64,000 nt of DNA, from assembly GCA_020633055.1 (NCBI GenBank), contig JACKEJ010000010.1, forward strand, positions 310,001 through 374,000, given 5' to 3'. This stretch comes from Sandaracinaceae bacterium. Lineage in GTDB: Bacteria; Myxococcota_A; Polyangia; Polyangiales; Houyiibacteriaceae. The notes beneath the pieces are model-generated. The model did no database searches. It was not told the origin of the DNA and saw only the letters and a list, made by a program, of their open reading frames with translations. Position numbers and translations under genes: made by a program. Each line of letters starts with the position of its first letter. The stretch's first letter is position 1. Below are positions 8,812 through 17,746 of the stretch, one piece after another.

Positions 8812-9572
8812 CGAGGCGCCATCCGGAGGGCCGCGTCGATGCGGATCACCTCGCCGTTGAGGTAAGCGTTCTCGACGATGTGCTGCGCGAGCCGCGCATA
8901 CTCGGACGGGTCGCCAAGGCGGCTCGGGTTCGGCACGCTGGCCCCGAGCGACGCGAGCGCGGGCTCGGGCAGTCCGAGCAGCAGCGGCGTCTTGAACAAC
9001 CCGGGCGCGATGGTCATGACGCGCACGCCGTTCTTCATGAGGTCGCGCGCCGCGGGCAACGTGAGCGCGACCACGCCGCCCTTGGACGCGGCGTAGGCCA
9101 CCTGACCGATCTGCCCGTCGAAGGCGGCGATGGACGCGGTGTTGATGACCACGCCGCGCTCCTCGCCGAGCGGCTCGTTCTTGCTCATGGAGGCCGCGGC
9201 CAGGCGCAGCACGTTGAAGGTGCCCACCAAGTTGACGGTGATGACCTTCTGGAACGCGGCCAGGTCGTGCGGCTCGCCGTCGCGCCCGACGGTCTTCTGG
9301 GGCACGCCGATGCCCGCGCAGCTGACGGCCACGCGCAGGGGTCCGACGCTCTCGGCTGCAGCGACGGCGCGCGCGACGTCGTCTGGGTCCGCCACGTTGC
9401 CCTTCACGTACGTGACCTGCCCGGCGAGCTCCTTGGAGAGCGCTTCTCCGCGGTCCGCGTCGAGGTCCACGACGACCACCTTGGCGCCCGCGGCCACGAA
9501 GCGCCGCGCGGTGGCCTCGCCCAGCCCGGACGCGCCACCGGTGACCAGCGCGACTGTATCGTTCAAGTTCAT
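8808..9572 (-). CDS. SDR-family 3-hydroxyacyl-CoA dehydrogenase-like (HSD10 type)
   Basis: 254 residues, a classical short-chain dehydrogenase. The NAD-binding motif is TGGASGLG at 11-18, Asp37 in VVVVDLDAD predicts NAD+ rather than NADP+, and the catalytic Ser147 (NTASIAA), Tyr160 and Lys164 (YAASK) are all present. The sequence context (VCAGIG-type motif, FDGQIGQVAYAASKGG, ENAYLNGEVIRIDAALRM) matches the 3-hydroxyacyl-CoA dehydrogenase type 2 / 17-beta-HSD10 group, which oxidises short 3-hydroxyacyl-CoAs in beta-oxidation and isoleucine breakdown. It overlaps the lipoprotein gene by four bases. An acyl-CoA dehydrogenase lies elsewhere in the window (44154-45326). Confidence 0.85.
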   Translation of the reverse strand: MNLNDTVALVTGGASGLGEATARRFVAAGAKVVVVDLDADRGEALSKELAGQVTYVKGNVADPDDVARAVAAAESVGPLRVAVSCAGIGVPQKTVGRDGEPHDLAAFQKVITVNLVGTFNVLRLAAASMSKNEPLGEERGVVINTASIAAFDGQIGQVAYAASKGGVVALTLPAARDLMKNGVRVMTIAPGLFKTPLLLGLPEPALASLGASVPNPSRLGDPSEYARLAQHIVENAYLNGEVIRIDAALRMAPR

Positions 9573-9599
9573 CTCAAAACTCCTGTGCGGTAAGCCTCT

Positions 9600-10502
9600 T
9601 TACCCCAACTGGTCGCCGACGGGAAAATCTGTGGGCAAGCGGCGCAGGACGCGGGTCGCGTTCTGGTACAGGAACTTGGGCCAGACGTGGTCCGCGAAGG
9701 GCACGGAGGGCAGCTCGTCGAAGATGCGCGCGAGCGTCAGCCCGGCGGGAAAATACCCCGCGTACATCACCTTGTCGGCCCCGCGCGTGTTGGCGTAGTC
9801 GATGATGGCGCGCGGGTAGTGGCGCGGCGCGAAGGCGCTGGTGGAGTAGTACAGGTTCGGGTACTTGAGCATCAGCTTCACGGCCAGGTCGGTCCAGGGC
9901 TCGGCCCCGTGGCGCATGACGACCTTCAGCTCCGGGAAGGCCCAGCACAGCTCGTCCAGCTGCTCCACCAGCTGGGGCGCCATCGGGATGCGCGGCCCGG
10001 GCACACCCACGCACACGAAGAACGGGAGCCCCCGCTCCACCATGCACGCATACAGCGGATAGAACGCCTTGTCCGCGAGGGGCACCTGCGGGAAGTAGCC
10101 GCTCGGGAACGCACTGACGGCGGCGAGGTCCACCTGCGCGTCCATCCGCTCGAGCTCGCGCACGGCCTCCATCCCGCCGTTGGCCGAGACCATCATCTCG
10201 GGCACGAAGCGCGTCGGGTAGTCGCGCAGCGCGCGCAGGGCGACCTCGTTCTTCGCGCTCACCCCGAGCAGGGCCGCCCGGATGCCCACCGCGTCCATCA
10301 GCGACACCGTGTAGGCGGCGTAGTCGTCCTGCGGGCCGATGCGCGGGAAGTCCTTGAACATGTACTCGGCCGGGAAGTCGAACGACCGCAGGCTCTCCGC
10401 GTCACGGAAGAGCGGCCGCATGAAGTCGTAGGACTCCTTCTGATGCAGGCTGGGGATGCCCAGCATGAGGTCGATCACCGGGGCTCGGGGGGGCAGCGCC
10501 AT
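9600..10502 (-). CDS. Amidohydrolase family 2-like protein lacking the N-terminal metal HxH
   Basis: 300 residues from MALPPRAPVIDLML. An in-frame ATG at 10550 would add 16 residues, and the much longer frame upstream is a shadow of the kinase gene. The fold signature of amidohydrolase_2 (PF04909-like TIM barrel) is visible in FPELKVVMRHGAEPWTDL and in the final helices (FADHVWPKFLYQNATRVL). The usual first metal motif DxHxH is replaced by IDLMLG, and the expected terminal Asp region reads KVMYAGYFPAG. Known family members act as decarboxylases or hydrolases; loss of HxH makes ordinary metal catalysis doubtful. It lies 27 bp upstream of the SDR gene, probably in the same transcript. Confidence 0.7.
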   Translation of the reverse strand: MALPPRAPVIDLMLGIPSLHQKESYDFMRPLFRDAESLRSFDFPAEYMFKDFPRIGPQDDYAAYTVSLMDAVGIRAALLGVSAKNEVALRALRDYPTRFVPEMMVSANGGMEAVRELERMDAQVDLAAVSAFPSGYFPQVPLADKAFYPLYACMVERGLPFFVCVGVPGPRIPMAPQLVEQLDELCWAFPELKVVMRHGAEPWTDLAVKLMLKYPNLYYSTSAFAPRHYPRAIIDYANTRGADKVMYAGYFPAGLTLARIFDELPSVPFADHVWPKFLYQNATRVLRRLPTDFPVGDQLG

Positions 10503-10621
10503 CTCGCCGTTGTGGCACGAATCCGTGATCGAACAACGCGTGGGGCCCATCCTGCACACCTCGTCGCCGGACGACCCCGAAGGCTCCAGCGGCTGCCCGG
10601 CGCCCCCCAGGTGGTGCGTCT

Positions 10622-12580
10622 TCAGGGGGGAGGGACGCGCGACCGGCGTTCGGCCAAGCGCCGCTCGTGGTCCTCGCGCAGCACGGGCAGCCCCATGCGC
10701 AGGAGCGTCAGCATGAAGACGAAGTTGGCCACCGCCATGATGCGCAGGTTGGCGTGCGGGTAGTGCAACGAGAGCCCCGAGGCGACGCCGTAGCCCACCA
10801 CCATGGGGAACAGCTGCACGTCGAGCGAGATGGACGCCATGCACGCCAGCGCAGCCCAGTACGCGAACAGAAACGAGAACGTCGCGCTCAGCGATAGCTG
10901 CTGGACCTGCGCCAGGTGCAGCAGCCACGGCTGCATCGCCAGCAGCGCCACGATGGACGCGAAGAAGCGGCGGTTGAGCGGCGTGGCCATCATCGACTCG
11001 CGCGCCCAGTAGCCGAGCCCGAGCACCAAGAACAGGCAGAAGGTCGGCACGATGTAGAGCGGCGCGAACGACTCCATGTCGTAGCCGAGGGCGGGCGCGA
11101 GCCACTCGCCGCCCACCACCGGGGTGAGCGTCCACAGGGTGCCGAGGACCACCGCGAACAGGGTGCGCGTACGCATCCCCGTGCGTTGGTCGTGGTGCTT
11201 CTCCAGCTGCGCCAGGCGCCCTTCGCGCGCCGCGTGCTCTTTCTCCGCGGCTACCACCAGCGCCGTCAGCTCCGCGCTCGGCGAGTCCAGCTCGGACAGA
11301 TAGGCCCGGGCAGCCTTGGGGTCGCCCTCGCGCGCCGAGTGCTCCACCACCAGTGTGAGCGTGCGCTCGAGCCCGCGCCGCGCCGAGGCGTTCTCGGGCC
11401 ACTGAGACAGGGCCTCACGGAAGCCGAAGCGGCACTCCGACACCAGACCGTGCAGCGCCTGCGCGTCGTGCTCGGGGTCGCCGGCGGCCGCACGTGCCAG
11501 GCTCGCCTCCAGCTGCGCCAGGCGCTCCAGCGCGCGCGCGCCGAGCTGCTCCGACCCGCGGTGCCGCAGGTAGCCCTCGAGCGCGAGGCGCAGCTGCAGC
11601 GGGCTCTCGAAGCGCGCGTCGGGGTCCACTTCGAGCGCGCGTAGCGTGATGGCGCGCAGCGCCGCAGGCACGTTGTCGGGCAGCTCCGCCACGTCCATCA
11701 GGATGCTGGTGATCATCGCCCGCAGGTCCTTGCCCTGGTGCGGCGGCTCGCCTCCGAGCACCTCGTAGAGCACCGCGCCGAGCAGGTACACGTCCGTCTT
11801 CTCGCTGATGCGCGAGACCTCCCCGCCCAGCATCTCGGGGGCCATGTAGGCGGGCGTGCCAGCGATCTCCTTGGCGTCACGCGCCAGGGGCACCACGCGC
11901 TGGTCCTCGCGGGTGGACACGGCGATCCCCCAGTCCGCCACGTAGACCTCGCCCAGCTCGCCGATGAGCACGTTCTCGGGCTTCAGGTCGCGGTGGATGA
12001 ACCCACGGGAGTGCGCGAAGTGCACGGCGTCGCAGACGCGCGTCATCACGTCGAGGTTCCACTCCAGCAGGTCCGGGGCGCGGAAGCGACGCTTCACCGT
12101 GGCCGCGTCGTGCATGAGCTGCCCCCACTCCACCCCCTCGATGCGCTTCAGCACGATCAGCGGGTCGCCCTCGTCGGAGGTGGCGATGTCGTACACCGGC
12201 AGGATGTTGGGGTGCTCCAGCTGGCCGATGACCCACGCTTCCTGGAGCAAGCGCGTCGTGGTCGTCGCCGAGCGCGACTCGGCGCGCACCTGCTTCACGG
12301 CGACCTTGCGACCGAGCGACTCCTGCTCGGCGAGATAGACGACGCCCATGCCGCCCTCGCCGAGGACCTCCTCGAGCCGCACCCCGTTCGAGCGCGGGAC
12401 CGCCAGCAGGGCCCCGGCCTTGCGCGCCGCGTCGGTGTCGGCGCGTTTCGGCTCGATGGTGGAGAGGGGGGCGCGGACCAACGTCGCGTCCTCCGTCATC
12501 TCGAGGGTGTGGAGGAAGGCGTCCACGCGGCGCTCGGCGGGCGGCTCTGGTCCGTCCTGGGTCCTGTCGAGATCGGCCAT
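10622..12580 (-). CDS. Polytopic membrane Ser/Thr protein kinase with DWG in place of DFG
   Basis: 652 residues. An N-terminal Hanks-type kinase domain (about 68-335) shows the P-loop GEGGMG (74-79), Lys96 in VAVKQV, the catalytic loop HRDLKPEN (196-203), DWG (216-218) instead of DFG, and GTPAYMAPE (241-249). A helical region of ~120 residues follows, then a C-terminal block of about six hydrophobic segments from ~485 on (for example LFAVVLGTLWTLTPVVGG and SATFSFLFAYWAALACM). Most bacterial receptor kinases have one membrane span, so this polytopic output or sensor end is notable. The first ATG is taken. Divergent from the DUF3348-led operon across a 237-bp gap. Confidence 0.88.
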   Translation of the reverse strand: MADLDRTQDGPEPPAERRVDAFLHTLEMTEDATLVRAPLSTIEPKRADTDAARKAGALLAVPRSNGVRLEEVLGEGGMGVVYLAEQESLGRKVAVKQVRAESRSATTTTRLLQEAWVIGQLEHPNILPVYDIATSDEGDPLIVLKRIEGVEWGQLMHDAATVKRRFRAPDLLEWNLDVMTRVCDAVHFAHSRGFIHRDLKPENVLIGELGEVYVADWGIAVSTREDQRVVPLARDAKEIAGTPAYMAPEMLGGEVSRISEKTDVYLLGAVLYEVLGGEPPHQGKDLRAMITSILMDVAELPDNVPAALRAITLRALEVDPDARFESPLQLRLALEGYLRHRGSEQLGARALERLAQLEASLARAAAGDPEHDAQALHGLVSECRFGFREALSQWPENASARRGLERTLTLVVEHSAREGDPKAARAYLSELDSPSAELTALVVAAEKEHAAREGRLAQLEKHHDQRTGMRTRTLFAVVLGTLWTLTPVVGGEWLAPALGYDMESFAPLYIVPTFCLFLVLGLGYWARESMMATPLNRRFFASIVALLAMQPWLLHLAQVQQLSLSATFSFLFAYWAALACMASISLDVQLFPMVVGYGVASGLSLHYPHANLRIMAVANFVFMLTLLRMGLPVLREDHERRLAERRSRVPPP

Positions 12581-12817
12581 CGAGACGCTGAGACTAACCC
12601 GATGGGGACGGGAAGGCGATCGCCTCGGTCGGGGGAGATCGCCTGGCCAGACGCGAGCACCTCCATGAACGGGGACACACGCGCGTCAGTCATTTCCGAG
12701 AGATTTCACAGCGTTGGATCCATACCCCCCTTTTTGCGGAGAATCGGGCATTTGGGCCCGACGCCGTTCCCCCTTGCCGTCCGCGAGGCACCTGGGTAAC
12801 ACCCGCGTCCATCTACG

Positions 12818-13663
12818 ATGCTCGCATTGGGCACACCGGAAGCGGATCTCTCGGGGGTTCTGCGCCGCCTCAGGAGCCGCGCGGACGACCCGCTCCCAGA
12901 AGGGCCACCGCCCAACCCCGCCGCCACGCTGGCCAGCGCGCTGGACGTGCCGCGCGCGATCGCGCTCTCGGACCTGCTCTCGAGCCGCCCCACCCAGGCC
13001 GTCCCGGGACGCCTGGACGGCCCCTACAGCGAGCCAGGTGCCGCCGTCGTGGCGGAGGTGGCGCGCCAGCTGGCCCAGGTGCGCGCGCGGCTCATGTCCG
13101 CGCTCGCCCGTCCGCGGCCTGCTGCGCTCGCGGACCCCGTCCTGCTGCAGGGCGTGCTCCGCGGCCACGGACTCCTGGGTCGGTCCATCGACGCCCGGAC
13201 GGCCACCGACCGGGCCGCCCTCCAAGCTGCGGCAGCCGAGCTGGGCGCGCCCATGCGGGACCACTTCCATCAGAAGGTGTCCTTCATGCGGCGTGAGGTG
13301 GCCTGGCTGCGTCAGGACCTCGCGGCCAACGTGCGCATGCTGGGGCCCGCCGCCGCCGCCCTGGCCGCCCTCGACGGGCCGCTGGAGGCCGCCATGAGCC
13401 TCGCCATCACGGCCCGCGTGGACGACACCCTGAAGCAGCTGGACCGCGCCTTCGTGGGCGGCCTGCGTGTGGCGCTCGGCAAGTTGCCCTCAGCCACGGA
13501 CGACAGCCCCGACCTCAGCCGCTGGCTGTGGCCCGGCGGCTGGCTGCGCGGACACCTCGAAGACCTGCGTCGGCTCGCGCTGAGCCTGTACGAGCTGGAG
13601 GCCGCCGGCCTCCGAGCGCTAGTGGACAGCGCCGCGCGCTGCCCCACGGAGACCCCGACATGA
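12818..13663 (+). CDS. DUF3348-like protein, first gene of a motor-like operon
   Basis: 281 residues, largely helical, with no signal or membrane segment. Residues ~150-275 (HFHQKVSFMRREVAWLRQDL, then AAMSLAITARVDDTLKQLD) resemble the DUF3348 family as I remember it from Burkholderia and Xanthomonas, where it is encoded before DUF802, OmpA and DUF2894 proteins. The identical gene order here strengthens the call. Its TGA overlaps the ATG of the next gene (ATGA at 13660-13663), so translation is coupled. Role unknown; a cytoplasmic accessory or regulator of the membrane complex is the simplest guess. Confidence 0.65.
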   Translation: MLALGTPEADLSGVLRRLRSRADDPLPEGPPPNPAATLASALDVPRAIALSDLLSSRPTQAVPGRLDGPYSEPGAAVVAEVARQLAQVRARLMSALARPRPAALADPVLLQGVLRGHGLLGRSIDARTATDRAALQAAAAELGAPMRDHFHQKVSFMRREVAWLRQDLAANVRMLGPAAAALAALDGPLEAAMSLAITARVDDTLKQLDRAFVGGLRVALGKLPSATDDSPDLSRWLWPGGWLRGHLEDLRRLALSLYELEAAGLRALVDSAARCPTETPT

Positions 13664-16035
13664 CTCGCATCGCCATCTTGTTCGCCGGCGCCGCCGGTTC
13701 GCTGATCCTCGCGCGCACGGCTGGGTTCTACCAAGGCGAAGACCCGCTGGCGTTCGGCGTGGTCGCGCTCATGGCGGCCGCGCTGTTCGCGGGGGTCGTC
13801 GAGCTGCTCGTGCACGCGCAGCGGCTGAGCGGGCTCACGAACGAGCTGCAGAAGCTCACGAAGGAGCCGTCGCTGGAGGGCATCGACAACGCGAGCCCCG
13901 TGCTGCGGGCGCTGCTGCAGGCACGCCTCGACCGCGTGTCGCTGGGCGTGCCGCGCGCCTCGTTCACCCCGTACCTCATCGGCCTGCTGGTCATGCTCGG
14001 CTTGCTCGGCACGTTCCTCGGGTTGTTCGAGACCCTGCGCGGCGCGCGGCTGGCCCTCACCGCGAGCACCGACGTCGAGGCCCTGCGCGAGGGCCTGAGC
14101 ACGCCCATGAGCGGCCTCATGCGCAGCTTCGGCACCTCGGCGGCCGGCGTGTCGTCGTCCGCCATGCTGGGGCTCGCGGCCGTGTTCGCGCGCCGCGCGG
14201 CGGGGCAGCTGGGCGTCCAGCTCCACGCGGCCGCCAGCGGACCGTTCGCGCGCTTCGCGTCCAGCCACCGGCAGCTGGTGGCGCTCGAGCAGCTGGCCGT
14301 GCAGGGAGAGTCCCTGCCGGCCGCGGCGGCCGCTCTCTCGCGCGCGAGCGAAGAGCTGATGGCGCTGCGTGGTGAGTGGGCGCGCGCGCACACCGAGGCC
14401 AGCGACGCCGTCGCAAAGCGCCTGCTCGAAGCCACCGAGAGCGTGCAGCGCACGGTCCAAACGGGCGTGGAACAGAGCGCCAGCGCGACGCACCGGGCCG
14501 TCGCGCCGCTGCTGGAGCAGGCTGTGGCGGGCACGGTCGCCGCCGCGGGAGCCCACCTGTCGGCCATCGAGGCGAAGGTGGACGAGGCCAGCGAGTCGCG
14601 CCGCAAGACGGAGCGCCTGGTGACCGAGCAGCTGAGCGCGCACCTGGAGAGCGTCACGGCCAGGCTGGATGCGCAGGTCACCGCCGCGCGGGCGTCGGAC
14701 GACGCGCGCCGCAGCGCGCTGGCAGAGCAGGAGCGCCAGGCCGACGAGGCGCGCGAGCGACACGTCGCCGCCGTGCTCGCGGCGCTGGCGCAGCACGCCG
14801 AGCGCGACGTCGAGGCCGAGCGCACACAGCGCGAGGAGGCCCGCGCGCTCGAGGCCGAGCGGCGGGAGCTGTGGGCAGCCGTGCAGAACACCCTCGAACA
14901 GACGCTCACCCAGCGCGGCGAAGCGTTGGACGCCGCCCTGCTGGCCGCGGGCGAGTCCCTGGTGAGCAGCCTCCGCGCCCACGCCGAGGCCTCGCGCGCC
15001 GAGGAAGACGCGCGGGCGGCGCGTGTGGGCGAGCGCCTGCACGCCGTCACAGCCACGCTGGAGCAAACGGTGCGAGCGCTGGCCAGCGCCGAGGGCGAGC
15101 GCGCTCAGGTGCTGCACGCGCACCTCCAGACCATGAGCGAGCGCCTGGCCGCCGCCAGCGAGCGCCTTGGCGCAGAAGAGGAGCGTCGCGCCGCGCTGCT
15201 GACCGAGCACGTGGACGGCATGAGCCACGAGATGCGCACGGCCTTCAGCGCCGCCGCCGAGCGCGACGCGGAGCGCGCCGAGACGCTCGCGCAGGTGGCC
15301 GGCACGCTGCGCACGGAGCTGTCCGCCGCCGCCGAGGTCATGCGGGACCGGCTGGGGGCCAGCGCCGACGCGGACGCCGCACGAGCGCGCGAGGCGCAGG
15401 CCATGTTCGAAGAGCTGAAGGCCGCGTCCATCCACATCGCCGAGGCCGCACGCTCGCAGTCCACCGCGCTGCAGCAGTTCGTCGCGGCCACGGAGGGCCG
15501 CACGGAGGCCATGGAGGCGCGCAGCGAGGAGCGCCTGGCGACCCTGCTGGACCGCATCCGCGAGACGGTGGACACCCAGGCCGAGCGCCTCGGGGCCCTC
15601 GAGGAGGGCCTGCGCACCGCCCAGGCGGAGAGCGCGGCGATGCTGGCCCAGCAGCTCGGGGCCCACGCCGAGACGCTCAGCGCCAGTCTGGGTCAGACGT
15701 CGCAGCTGGTGCAGGACGCGGCGGGGCTGGTACAGGCCGGCGGCACGGAGCTGACGGCGGTGGCCGAGATGTTCGCCGAGGCGGTGGACCGGCAGCGCGA
15801 GGCCGCGCGCGAGTGGCTCGAGAACCTCGGCCACGTGGAGCGGGCCGTCGCCGACGCGGGCGAGGGTGCAGCCGCCGACGCGCTCGGGCATCACCTCGCG
15901 CGCACGCACGAGATCTTCGACCGGCAGCTGCGCTTCCAGCAAGAGCTCTTCGAGCAGCTGCGCCATGGCCGCATGAACGGTCACGCCGCCAACAACACGC
16001 CCCCGCACGGGATCGAGACCGATGTATCTGCCTGA
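13660..16035 (+). CDS. DUF802 / MotA-ExbB-like proton channel subunit with a long coiled-coil tail
   Basis: 791 residues from the ATG in the ATGA overlap; an upstream in-frame extension to 13528 is rejected because it is antisense-like and outside the coupling point. Four hydrophobic segments occupy the first ~175 residues: ~3-20, ~32-52, ~107-128 (YLIGLLVMLGLLGTFLGLFE) and ~150-175 (SGLMRSFGTSAAGVSSSAML), the layout of MotA/TolQ/ExbB and ZorA. The remaining ~600 residues are almost unbroken Ala/Glu/Arg/Leu heptad sequence, a very long cytoplasmic coiled coil. Known relatives are called DUF802 proteins; the architecture also matches ZorA of Zorya defence systems. Partner: the downstream OmpA/MotB-like protein, whose gene overlaps by 14 bp. 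Confidence 0.75.
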   Translation: MTRIAILFAGAAGSLILARTAGFYQGEDPLAFGVVALMAAALFAGVVELLVHAQRLSGLTNELQKLTKEPSLEGIDNASPVLRALLQARLDRVSLGVPRASFTPYLIGLLVMLGLLGTFLGLFETLRGARLALTASTDVEALREGLSTPMSGLMRSFGTSAAGVSSSAMLGLAAVFARRAAGQLGVQLHAAASGPFARFASSHRQLVALEQLAVQGESLPAAAAALSRASEELMALRGEWARAHTEASDAVAKRLLEATESVQRTVQTGVEQSASATHRAVAPLLEQAVAGTVAAAGAHLSAIEAKVDEASESRRKTERLVTEQLSAHLESVTARLDAQVTAARASDDARRSALAEQERQADEARERHVAAVLAALAQHAERDVEAERTQREEARALEAERRELWAAVQNTLEQTLTQRGEALDAALLAAGESLVSSLRAHAEASRAEEDARAARVGERLHAVTATLEQTVRALASAEGERAQVLHAHLQTMSERLAAASERLGAEEERRAALLTEHVDGMSHEMRTAFSAAAERDAERAETLAQVAGTLRTELSAAAEVMRDRLGASADADAARAREAQAMFEELKAASIHIAEAARSQSTALQQFVAATEGRTEAMEARSEERLATLLDRIRETVDTQAERLGALEEGLRTAQAESAAMLAQQLGAHAETLSASLGQTSQLVQDAAGLVQAGGTELTAVAEMFAEAVDRQREAAREWLENLGHVERAVADAGEGAAADALGHHLARTHEIFDRQLRFQQELFEQLRHGRMNGHAANNTPPHGIETDVSA

Positions 16036-16822
16036 AGACACGCTCGACGGCGAAGACGAGCTGCCCAACATCTGGGCGGCGTTCGGCGACCTGATGGCCT
16101 GCTTGTTCGGGCTGTTCGTGTTGTTCTTCGTGTGGCTAGTGACCGTGCAGGTGGCCCTGTCCGAGGATCTGGAGGCCGAGCGGGCCACGCGCGAGGCCGC
16201 CACCGCGCGCCTCGAGGCGCTCGAGAGCGTGCTGGCCGGGCCGCTCAGCTCGGGCATGATCACGCTCGTGGATGGGCGCATCGGCATCCGCGGCAACCTC
16301 CTGTTCGCGCTGGGCTCGGTGGAGCTGCGCCCCGAAGGTCGCGCGCTGCTGCGCTCCTTGGTGCCGCCGCTCCAGACCTACCTGGGCCAGAACGAGCTGT
16401 CGTTGATGGTGAGCGGATTCACGGACGACACCACGCTGCGCCCCAATGGGTCGTTCGCCGACAACTGGGAGGTCAGCGCGCAGCGCTCGCTCACGGTCAC
16501 GCGCGAGCTGGTGGAGGCCGGCATGCCAGCGGACTGGATCTTCGCGGCGGGCTTCGGCGCAAACCACCCTGTGGCGCCGAACGACACCGAAGAACACCGC
16601 GCCATGAACCGCCGCGTGGAGATCTCCCCTGTGCCGCGCCTGATCCACCGTTTCGGCAACGCAACTGAAGCACCCGGTGCGAGCGACCTCGCAGGTCCGG
16701 TGCCCCTCGAGGTCGTGGATGCCCCCGCGCCGCCACCTACGGCTGAGCGGGACGACGCCGCGTCGGACACGGACGTGGCCACCAGGGACCCCGCAGCGAC
16801 CGTGGAGCCCAGCACGCCGTGA
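16022..16822 (+). CDS. MotB/OmpA-like peptidoglycan-binding stator subunit
   Basis: 266 residues. One N-terminal membrane segment (about 21-43) contains Asp23 at its start (FGDLMACLFGLFVLFFVW), the position and context of the ion-carrying Asp of MotB and ZorB. A short coiled linker (49-72) leads to an OmpA/MotB domain at ~85-205, with motifs GFTDD (132-136) and MNRRVEI (195-201). The C-terminal ~60 residues are Pro/Ala/Asp-rich and probably disordered. With the preceding MotA-like protein it should form a peptidoglycan-anchored, ion-driven complex. Its start overlaps the upstream gene by 14 bp and its stop overlaps the downstream GTG by 4 bp. Confidence 0.82.
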   Translation: MYLPEDTLDGEDELPNIWAAFGDLMACLFGLFVLFFVWLVTVQVALSEDLEAERATREAATARLEALESVLAGPLSSGMITLVDGRIGIRGNLLFALGSVELRPEGRALLRSLVPPLQTYLGQNELSLMVSGFTDDTTLRPNGSFADNWEVSAQRSLTVTRELVEAGMPADWIFAAGFGANHPVAPNDTEEHRAMNRRVEISPVPRLIHRFGNATEAPGASDLAGPVPLEVVDAPAPPPTAERDDAASDTDVATRDPAATVEPSTP

Positions 16823-17715
16823 GCGACGCCGCGCTCGATCCCGCCGCCTTGCGCGCAACGCTCGACGAGCTCGTCGTGCGCGGGGTCGAGGTGTGGGACG
16901 CGCCTGGCGCAGCGCTGGTGCGCACGCTGCTCACGAAGGCCGAGGGGCTGACGGGGGTCGCCCGCGCGCACCTCCTCAAACGAGCCAACGCGCGCCTCGT
17001 GGGGCTCACCCAGGACTTCGAGAGGGCGCGCGAACGGGCCGGGCAGACCTACGCGCAGCTGGCACGCCAAGGGCTGGACCCCGCCAAGCGGCTGGACGGG
17101 GCGCTGCAGTACGGGCGCTTCGACGAGGTGGAGCGCGCCGCGCGCCGCTACGACGAGACCCGGATCGCCGCCCGCCGCGCCATCGTGCAGCCGTGGCTCG
17201 AGCGCCTGAGTCAGGAAGCCCAGGCACGCGGCCTGTCGCAACCACCACCTCCGCCCGACACGGAGGTGGGGCTCCCCAGCCCGAGCCCCGAGCGCGAGAC
17301 CGTGACCGGGCTCGCGGCCGCCATCTACCAGGACGCGGCCGCCGACGCGACGGCTCGCCTGGTCGTGGCCCAAGCGCGCACGGAGCTCCCGGAGCACGCG
17401 GGTCGGTACCACGCACCCTCCGTGGCAGCGCGAGCGCTCGAAGCGCTGGACCAGCTCGCCCCCGCCTACCTGCGCGTGCAGGTCGCGCGCCTCGAAGCCA
17501 TCGGGGCCCTGCAGCGTTGGGTCGTCCCGCCGCCCCCAGAGAAGCCGAGCCGCGCGAAGGCCAAGGGCAAGAGCCCGAAGGGCAAAAAGGGCGCGACGAG
17601 CAGGGCCCAAAGCGCCAACGCCAAGGGGGCCTCGCGCTCGAAGCCCGCATCGGACGATGCACCCGCGGGTGACGACGTGGGACCCAACCGCGACGCGATG
17701 GAGGCGGCGGAGTGA
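16819..17715 (+). CDS. DUF2894-like protein, last gene of the motor-like operon
   Basis: 298 residues, starting at a GTG inside a GTGA overlap with the OmpA-like gene. The N-terminal ~80 residues (LVRTLLTKAEGLTGVARAHL then LLKRANARLVGL) resemble DUF2894 proteins, which in proteobacteria close the same four-gene order. The middle is helical; the C-terminus (from ~235) is a Lys/Ser/Ala-rich low-complexity tail with repeated KGK motifs and could bind nucleic acid or acidic partners. No signal peptide. The gene ends at a hairpin shared with the convergent lipoprotein gene. Function unknown. Confidence 0.62.
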   Translation: MSDAALDPAALRATLDELVVRGVEVWDAPGAALVRTLLTKAEGLTGVARAHLLKRANARLVGLTQDFERARERAGQTYAQLARQGLDPAKRLDGALQYGRFDEVERAARRYDETRIAARRAIVQPWLERLSQEAQARGLSQPPPPPDTEVGLPSPSPERETVTGLAAAIYQDAAADATARLVVAQARTELPEHAGRYHAPSVAARALEALDQLAPAYLRVQVARLEAIGALQRWVVPPPPEKPSRAKAKGKSPKGKKGATSRAQSANAKGASRSKPASDDAPAGDDVGPNRDAMEAAE

Positions 17716-17720
17716 CCACC

Positions 17721-17746
17721 GCGCCGTAGGGAGCACCCTACGGTGC
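17721..17746 (+). terminator. Hairpin between convergent genes
   Basis: Perfect stem CCGTAGGG (17724-17731) / CCCTACGG (17736-17743) with a 4-base loop, extended by three more pairs (one G-T) to 17721/17746. It lies between the stop of the DUF2894-like gene and the stop of the convergent lipoprotein gene, which is inside the stem. There is no clear T-run on either side, so a bidirectional barrier is likely but classical intrinsic termination is not certain. Confidence 0.55.

Noticed and set aside
13312..16296. Long minus-strand frame of 994 codons opposite the motor-like operon
   Set aside because: Low-complexity Ala/Arg/Leu antisense of the coiled-coil gene; no start context or family motif.
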